Made by a program: the position numbers and the translations under genes. Under the pieces are notes generated by a model. It saw only the letters and a list, made by a program, of their open reading frames with translations. It was not told the origin of the DNA and did no database searches. From positions 9,779,501 through 9,843,500 of the forward strand of contig OZ022256.1 of NCBI GenBank assembly GCA_963978905.1: a stretch of 64,000 bases of DNA. The letters are read 5' to 3'. How positions within the stretch are numbered: the first letter of the stretch is position 1; every line of letters begins with the position of its first letter. The DNA is from Trichostrongylus colubriformis (taxonomy: Eukaryota > Nematoda > Chromadorea > Rhabditida > Trichostrongylidae). Below, in pieces: positions 57,101-64,000 of the stretch.

Positions 57101-60100
57101 ACATCAATGCACACCATTGACCTTTCAGAACCGCTTACTGTTCTTATTTAGTGACCTCCCAGTCCCCTTCTTTTCAGTGTATGACTTGGACTTTTAACAG
57201 TTCACCATAGATCAGTGGTTACGAATTTCGATCTTGTAGGCCAAAAAGAGCTCTATCGAATGATACAAGACACTCTGCTAAAAAATTCATTTTCATTATG
57301 CAATTTTGAATTGAAAAACAGGTGGAAACTTATTCCTATATGCCAAAATATGAGAGGATACAAAAGAAGAGTGGTACTGCCTTGTAGAGCAAACAGAGCT
57401 CTATCGAATGCATATATGCACATCCTCTCCCATCTCGAAGGTAGGCGAGGAAGAGAAAATAACGAAAGTGCGCACTTTTGCGAGTACTGCATTTGTGAGT
57501 CTTAAAAACAGCAAAAAGTTGAGCGATTTGAATAAGGAGTACTATCATTCTATAGAGCTGAAAAAGCTCTATCGAAGCATATACACAAATATTTTTTGGT
57601 CTCGATGGCAGACGAGTAAGATAAGGTGCGCAAGTGCCAATTTTTTTGCCTTCAGCTTACTTCATTTCTAAACCTCATAATTATTAGGTGGTCAAACAAA
57701 TTGAAAAACACATAGTATCACTTTGTAGAGCAAAAAAAGCTCTATCGAAATAATTTATAAACTTTGTCGAAAGATGAAGGAAACAATGTGAAAAACGGGG
57801 TGACAAAAAACCGCAAGGACTTATTCCCCAACCCAATATTTATTCAAATGGTAAATACACGAAATAGAAATTCGTAACCACTGATCTATGGTGAACTGTT
57901 AAAAGTCCAAGTCATACACTGAAAAGAAGGGGACTGGGGGGTCACTAAATAAGAACAGTAAGCGGTTCTGAAAGGTCAATGGTGTGCATTGATGTGATGT
58001 GACAATACTGCGAGGTACAGGCGAACTCATCTGTGCTGAGCGCCGCAGAGTAATTAAGAGGTCAGCAAGCGGTGCTGGAGCCGAGAACGCTTGAAAAGAA
58101 TACGAAAACAGTGGTAAAAGCTCAAAAATTCTCGCAGTGAGATGATCTTTATACCGATGAGCAGCATTTTTGGCACTGGATACATCAGTATAAGTCTCGT
58201 ATGAAATTAATTAGTGTTTATCCATATTCATACTTTCATGTGCAATTAACATTCTTTTTAAATTCATGATTCTGGGCATTGTTTGAATGCCGCTTTCATT
58301 TTCTGGAGGTGTAGGATGTTGTATTCGATGATCTCATGCGATTTTCATTGATCAAAATGTTATTTTAGGAGAAAGAAGGGAAATTATTCAGCGTTCAAAG
58401 TACGCCGTTTACCGATGTTTGAAACTTCATCACAGAAGAAGCGCTTGCCTGTAATTCAGAAGTCAAGGTAATTCTTGCAGTACGTAGCAAGTACTTTGTG
58501 ATAGGTAAGTTATCTCCTCTATTTGTCCGCCGATTCTGACGAAATGAGCTTAAAAAGTCTCGAAAATATCGTGGAATCTGGTGCTGAAAAGTATCCCGAA
58601 ACTTGAAGATAGCTCACTTAAAAAAACGACGTTTGTGGAGAACATGGGCGAGGAACAAATGAACATGTGAATGTAAGCCGAAAAAAGCCAGAGTCTTGTC
58701 GGAGGGTAAAAAAAAGAAATCTTTGCGGCTTTTACCGAGAAGCTGGTGACCTACATATCAAAATTCGACATCCTACAGGTCGTTGGATACGTCGCATCGA
58801 GACAAATCTAATGCTTCTCATTTTTTCTCATTTTATTTATTTTTAACGAAGTTATGACTGTGCGACGGTTTGTGCCGTTTAATCCGTCGACCACCGTCGA
58901 TTTTTCAAAAAATGTGAGCGGTATTGTATATGAACCATGTAGTCATCTTGTAGGATCGAGAGTATCCGATGACGGCTGGTCTGCGCAGAATCCTTTTCGT
59001 GAGCGTGGCGTAGGTCACCAATGATGAGCGGGGCGCGGTTGTCAGTGTGTCGATTGCTTTATGAAGGAAAGAAAAGCAGTTAAAATTGTACCAGTGCTGT
59101 ACCATAGCTCGACACACCGTATTGAAAGATCCTGCCTGCTAGGTAACCCTTGAAGGTTCCCAAGAGGTGCTTATGAAAAATAGGCCTCAAGGAGAGAGTT
59201 GCAAAACTGGCGTAATGGCCAAACAGGCAGCATGAATAAACTGTGTAGTTGATCGAAATAATATAGATAAGTCCCATATTATCAGTTATGTGGGAGCACC
59301 GGGATTTCTCTGGAACTCTGGACAGAAACTAACGTAAAGTAATCCAGAACTTACGAGCCCACCCGATACATAGTAATTACTAGAAGAAAGCAAAAATATT
59401 GTTAAAATAATGTTGGTTAACACTGAAAATGCATACATTTTATAGATCAACAAGACATGAAGTGCGACTTTGCGGGCAAATAGCCGGACTTGTGCTTGCC
59501 TTTTCAGTGCAATTTATGTACAATGGTGGCCTATATATTCTCAACAGCTTCGGCCAGGTGAGCGTATTCTCAAACAATCTGATACTCGTTAGGTAGCACA
59601 CGGGCTTCATACCGCGGCATTACCTTCGCATTTCACACATTCCATTGTAATCAACAATCCTCCATCCGGCTCTTTTCCAAACAATGGCGTCATTTTCTGA
59701 GGCCTTGTTAACAACTGCCTTGAAACTGCCTGGAAAGAAACGAATCATAAAGAGTACGTATATAGTATTACTTGCATGAACTCAACGCTGGATTCATGCA
59801 ATTATGCGGATGGAAACTGAGAATTTGTCGAAATCCAAAATCTAATCAAAAATTCATAAAATTCTTATGATTCCTGTTGAAAGCGAAACTTACTATAATG
59901 CTGTCCGGTTTTTTTCGACACATTCCTGCCTTCCTCTCGTGATTTTAAACGAAGGCGCTCATGTACTATGGGGGTGGCACTCAAAAACACATTTGAAATT
60001 ATAACAGAGAATTAATGCCGTTACAATCTTCAAAACAAGTAATGTCAACGTGTCCGATTGTCATTAGGATGTTTTTATTTTATAATGTCAAAGGTAAATA

Positions 60101-60869
60101 AACAAACAAAATCCTGCCTGCCACCGATGATCTCCCGTGTGTAAAGTGTTCCCCCTACCCCAGGCTTAGGCTAAATGCTTGGTCCTAGCTATTTCATTGT
60201 TTCTTTTTTGATCTTTGGATTTTTATGCGTGTCTATTTTAGTATTATGCTTTTTAATGTGTTGGAAGGTACTAAGATATCAGTGCAAACCGGGGAATGTG
60301 GTTTTTGCCTAAGCCTTGAGGGGGAAATAGCTTCGGAATGGGTATTTTTTAGCGTAGCAAATATTTTTTCATCCTTTTTCTGGTTGTGGACACTCCTGGG
60401 AGCTCTTTCTTGAACACTCAGGGTGAGGAAAAAATTTCACTAACTAGAAATTGTTTTTGAGTGCCACCCCCATAGTACATGAGCGCCTAAACGAGGACTT
60501 ACAATGGTTTTCAAAGGAGAAAGGCGTTGCTGTCGCTACTATCGTCACTATACCTACCGGCTTACATTCTACCAAATAGTTACATACCACTCGAAGCTTT
60601 TACAGATGACGGTTATTCGTAGTTGGAGGATGATGGGACCACTAGTGTACGGGTTTTTGTCTTGTGTGCACCCGTGGACGTGTTTGGCATTCAATAAGGA
60701 GATACGGGACGGCATCCTCGCCATATTCCGCTATTGCTTCGGCAATAAGGTATGCATTTTGATATAGGGTGGGACACTCGATCGCACAAATTTGTATACT
60801 GCAGTGTTTCAGGAAGGAACCATTTCTCCTGCCATCTTCACATTATCATCCAGATCAAGGTCTGAATGA
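54128..60869 (+). CDS. Nematode serpentine (7TM) receptor B, 307 aa, seven exons
   Basis: Exons: 54128-54259, 54323-54541, 54697-54846, 55636-55745, 59446-59557, 60606-60749, 60813-60869 (TGA). Exons 1-5 have exactly the lengths of receptor A, exon 6 is one codon longer, and all phases agree. Conserved motifs: TLPLH in TM1, SLQRYICIC after TM3, LQWGIGLLMVLPLCQ in TM4, NVTYEM loop glycosylation site, LCGQIAGLVLAF in TM6, CVHPWTC..FNKEIRDG in TM7 and helix 8. Identity with A about 58% counted by eye. All introns GT-AG. Intron 4 (3.7 kb) holds a 2.76-kb palindrome and intron 5 a MITE. TTTCTAG two bases before ATG is a likely trans-splice acceptor. Predicted chemosensory receptor of the ciliated neuron type; ligand unknown. 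Confidence 0.87.
56169..58926. mobile_element. 2.76-kb palindrome with ~1.06-kb arms, TA-flanked
   Basis: CAATACCGCTCACATTTTTT at 56169 is mirrored by AAAAAATGTGAGCGGTATTG ending at 58926, with TA on both sides (56167-56168, 58927-58928). The arms (56169-57229 and 57867-58926) pair over their whole length with few mismatches. The 637-bp spacer is unique except for four iterated short hairpins. No coding frame for a transposase was recognised. It lies in intron 4 of receptor B; receptor A has a 97-bp intron there. Confidence 0.88.
57241..57749. repeat. Four iterated GAGC..GCTCTATCGAA hairpins
   Basis: TAGAGC-A-rich-GCTCTATCGAA or close variants end at about 57260, 57408, 57576 and 57749, 148-173 bp apart, in the spacer between the palindrome arms. 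Each can fold as a short TAGAGC/GCTCTA hairpin. Confidence 0.75.
59953..60488. mobile_element. MITE in intron 5 of receptor B
   Basis: Ends AGGCGCTCATGTACTATGGG and its complement, inverted repeat about 38 bp (including GGGGGTGGCACTCAAAAACA). AAACGA directly precedes (59947-59952) and follows (60489-60494) the element, a likely 6-bp target duplication. Non-coding interior. Confidence 0.8.
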
Positions 60870-60879
60870 CTGGTTTTTT

Positions 60880-62190
60880 CCGGGAAAGTATAATCGTCAA
60901 AAACAGAAGGGTGGAAATACTTTCAAATTGTATATCACTGTGAAGGCCATTGCTCTGCTGAATGTTTAGTGTTGAGGAACCTGTTCAGCATTAATTATTG
61001 CGTCGATCGTTCTTCAGGACCAGGTTAAATAAAAAAAGTTCATTATACTCACGCTTCGACTGCATGGTCTCCTTCAGAGGCCCAAGTTACCACCATTGAA
61101 GCAATACATAGCTATCGCTCTATTTTACACGTGTCACAGCGGATTAATTAATAGATGGAATAGAATAAATTAGGAATAAATTTATTCAGAATGAAACCTG
61201 CAATATAGGGATCGAAGTGTGATAGAATCCTGGCTTCAAACTCGAAACCTAAAGCCAATAAGGATTCTATATACTAACCACGTGGCAGAAAATGTAATCG
61301 GTTAATCGAGTTTTCAATAAAAGTGTATAGATCAGAATTATTACTTTTTACGAAGATATGTGTCGATGTGTTTGATTGCTCCATTAATGTATCAACAAAA
61401 TTTACGAGAACGTCATATGCACGCATTTTCCTGCTCAAGGAAGAGAGCAGGCGACGAGAGTTTCTAGCTCATATCACAAGCTCCCTCAGCAGTCAGTTAA
61501 TTTAGATGGTCAGCGTGGGATACTTGAAAGAATGTGATAAGAAAAACAAAGAAGGTGGTAATTGAGGACGAAGTCATAAGGATGCCTATTCTAATGGTGA
61601 GAACAGTATCCCATCTTCCGTCTTTTGTTAGCTATTACGCTGAGCGCTTGAGAGAGAAGGGTTGGGCCGACATCCTATGTGAATTAACAAGCATGCGTCA
61701 GTTTGGGAATGTAGTAACAATGACTGGAATCAAAGGCCCATCCACTGGATTGAGTCAGCGTCAGTCTACACTCGAGCACTACATTGAGAACTCAATTCTC
61801 CCACTATAGAGCGGTTCGACTGATCGCGGCCAGCGGAAAAGGCAGCACTTCGAGCGCGCGAAGAGAAGACAGTTTTTCAAGAAGAATATAAGCACTGACT
61901 TATACATCACATGCCCCTGCAAGTCATTGTATGGGCATCATCACCGTGCTACAAAGATGTTGAATAAAGCTAGAATGAATTGAATCAAAAACTTGATTTC
62001 TTGGTCGTCCACTATCCTTTTACATTACATATTTATATCGTGTTATTCATCGCACGTGTACGTAGCTAAACAGGTTATTACAGTTATTAGACTGGTGCAT
62101 TTGTCTTGCGACACATACGACTTTTCTTTCATTACGTTGCTACAACAAAACTTTCAGATATATATAGAGCATCGTTGCCTTCTACCACTT
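60880..62190. other. Downstream of receptor B, no gene supported
   Basis: A 91-codon plus-strand frame at 61534-61809 has no recognised motif and no splice partner. The 3' end of the minus-strand gene at 62.2 kb probably lies here. Confidence 0.35.
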
Positions 62191-62192
62191 AC

Positions 62193-63085
62193 CCGCAGGG
62201 ACAGGGGTAGCCGCTCAGTGAAGTCGCAGAAGTCGACATGCCAAGATTTGAGAAAATCATGGATACACAATTCTAGTGAGGCTAGATAACAAGTCTTCTT
62301 ACCTCCTATGTAATGCTCAGGTCTCTGATTAAGTGATACTCGGAACGCCCTAACAAGGAAGGCCCAGAGGTCATGTTGAGCTTTTTCAAAACGGTTTTTG
62401 CATTTTATAGGGTCACATATACGAAGCAAAAAACCGGTCTCGAATTCGGCTAAATGGTTTTGGGAGGTCAAAAAATGAGTAACAAAGTCACTATGAAAGA
62501 AGCAATTCTGATCAGTCTGTTGCAGTGCTTTCCAGCTGTGACCTTCAGAATATGCATATCAGAAGACTCTCTTCAAACCTACACCAAAACCAATGCGAAC
62601 TGGATCCAAAATGTGGAGTCACCTTTGGTAACCAGTAAATGAGGCATAGCAAACTCATAGCGGATGCACAGGTCTGACTACTCGCAGTGGTTGGATGGCC
62701 GAATGGATAGTGCCCTGGACTGGCAGTGGACGGCGAGGAGAGGGACGGTGGTTCGATTCACCTTGGCCTCTGGAGTTTTGCACTTTGAGGGCTTGCTACT
62801 TTTCGCACTCCTCGATACCAGGACAAGCTTTTAAAGTACATGTGAAATGTTTAGGAATACTTTCTAGATGCGCTAAGTAATGTGGAACTTCAGAGCTCAG
62901 CCTTTCTTATTTCCTGCCTTTCTTGCAGCATGATGGTATACGTGATCATGTTGGAAGGCAAACGGCAATTTTTGGAAAATGGTGAGAGCAAGTATTAATT
63001 AGTTTTCCGAGTTGTTTGGAACTATCAGTAGTCGTCACAGTAGTATCGGCTGTTAAAACTCTGATTGTGGCGTTCTTGAAAAAAT
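62193..63085 (-). CDS. Unidentified minus-strand gene, three probable exons
   Basis: Exons with matching phases: 62449-62303 (147 nt, AEFETGFLLRICDPIKCKNR ... RPEHYIG, donor GTAAGA, phase 1) and 62272-62193 (80 nt, IHDFLKSWHVDFCDFTERLP..., donor GTAAGT). Farther upstream, about 63085-62965, a Thr-rich frame (LTADTTVTTTD, KLINTCSHHFPK) is also partly conserved at 40.1 kb, which supports its being coding, though its exact ends are not fixed. Further exons are expected on both sides. No family recognised; the partner at 40 kb is broken. Confidence 0.5.
62690..62765 (+). other. tRNA-like / SINE-like Pol III promoter candidate
   Basis: TGGCCGAATGG (A-box-like, 62697) and GGTTCGATTCACC (B-box, 62750) at tRNA-like spacing, with a T-stem-like GGTG/CACC pair. 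No full cloverleaf could be drawn, so it is more likely a tRNA-derived repeat or pseudogene. It lies in an intron of the unidentified minus-strand gene. Confidence 0.35.
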
Positions 63086-63089
63086 CCGG

Positions 63090-64000
63090 ATCAAGTAGAT
63101 CTGTCCTGGAATCTAGCTATTGCCACTTGTAGAGACGACTTCCCACTACCCTGCCAGTAGTGCACCATCTCATGGTTAACAGAAAGCACCCAGCTCTCAA
63201 TTATAATGCCTCGCAGATATTTTGCTAATAAAGGATAGCGTTACAAAGTGTGGAAGCAAATTTGTAGGTCACCATGCTGTAAGCAAGAGTAACACCCTTA
63301 CTGCTGTCTCGTCTGAGTTGGTAGGGTACTCCAACTGCTCACAATTTCTCGAAGCCATGTCCACTTAATGGTCTGCCAGCTGTCGTATGCTCAGAGTGAG
63401 TGTTACTCTTACACACTGCAGTTGAGTCCTAAGGCGCTTACGTCAAAAAGTGCGCAAAAGCCATGGTTCCATCATAGGAACCGGATAGATGCTGCACACC
63501 CTGCTCGCATTTGTCACGTGACACGCCGCATGATGGAATCCTGTCCTAATGATACACAGCCAAGAAATTCTTATGCAACTAATACACCTTTAGTTCAAGA
63601 AAGATGATCAAAGAGTTTCGAATCAACGTCAATGACAAAATCAAGATCTTAGGCACTCCCGTGATAAATTTGGTGGTAAGTTCACGATTTCATGGCACGA
63701 TGAAGTGAGAGCGTTACTCTCACGAAATGGTCCATTCAGAATATGGAAGGTGGTCCACATTTAGCGAGACATCTACGCCTTTTCGCTGTTGATTCAACGA
63801 GCTATAACTTCTTAAAGCTGAATCTTTTTAGGAGATCATCTTGAAGAACTCTACAAACAAAAGCTTTCCGATTTAATTCAATTGAAAATAGATGAATTGA
63901 ATTTCTTCGATCTTTACAGTATGCTCCACACATACAATACCCAATCAGATTCGTAAAGCTTCTAGAAGCATAAGGAGTCATCATAGAAACTGGCTAGGTA
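63090..64000. other. Right end, no gene supported
   Basis: Only short frames without motifs or splice-consistent borders. Confidence 0.35.

Noticed and set aside
61534..61809. 91-codon plus-strand frame near receptor B
   Set aside because: No motif, no splice partner and no repeat of it elsewhere; likely chance.

Overview
The window is eukaryotic nuclear DNA, almost certainly from a nematode and probably a strongylid-type (clade V) parasite. The signs are small multi-exon genes with short GT-AG introns and TTTCAG acceptors, trans-splice-like acceptors 2 nt before start codons, two nematode-type serpentine chemoreceptors, a mariner/Tc1-like mobilome and Helitron-like elements. The species is an inference. 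Gene models were built by hand, by comparing duplicated loci with each other.

Left end (1-905): a tandem array of five tRNA-Trp(CCA) genes on the minus strand, one per ~194-bp repeat. The array probably continues beyond the window.

1.2-39.7 kb: two head-to-tail copies, both on the minus strand, of a long-intron gene for a secreted-then-anchored single-pass membrane protein (copy I 20913->1225, copy II 39723->26934). Both copies have a 33-codon signal-peptide exon, a 26-nt exon, a 115-nt exon, a Cys-containing exon, a low-complexity stalk exon, a 22-nt microexon and a terminal exon with a transmembrane segment and a Lys/Ser-rich tail ending in KDYFKP. Splice phases agree in every exon. At least one exon between exon 3 and the Cys exon is not resolved. 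The introns are filled with non-autonomous transposons that differ between copies: hairpin MITEs, a palindromic mariner derivative, Helitron-like elements with 146-bp minisatellites, a Mutator-like element with a perfect 9-bp target duplication, and a ~150-156-bp satellite.

39.7-64 kb: two tandem plus-strand serpentine receptor genes (A 42054-47309, 306 aa; B 54128-60869, 307 aa) with identical seven-exon structure and about 58% identity by eye. Gene A carries a dead mariner in intron 3 and a GC splice donor in intron 1. Gene B carries a 2.76-kb near-perfect palindrome in intron 4. A third duplicated minus-strand gene has apparently intact exons at 62.2-63.1 kb and a broken copy at 40.0-40.2 kb.

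The locus looks like an expanding chemosensory/surface-protein region shaped by local duplication and heavy transposon insertion. No CRISPR, operon or prokaryotic feature was seen.
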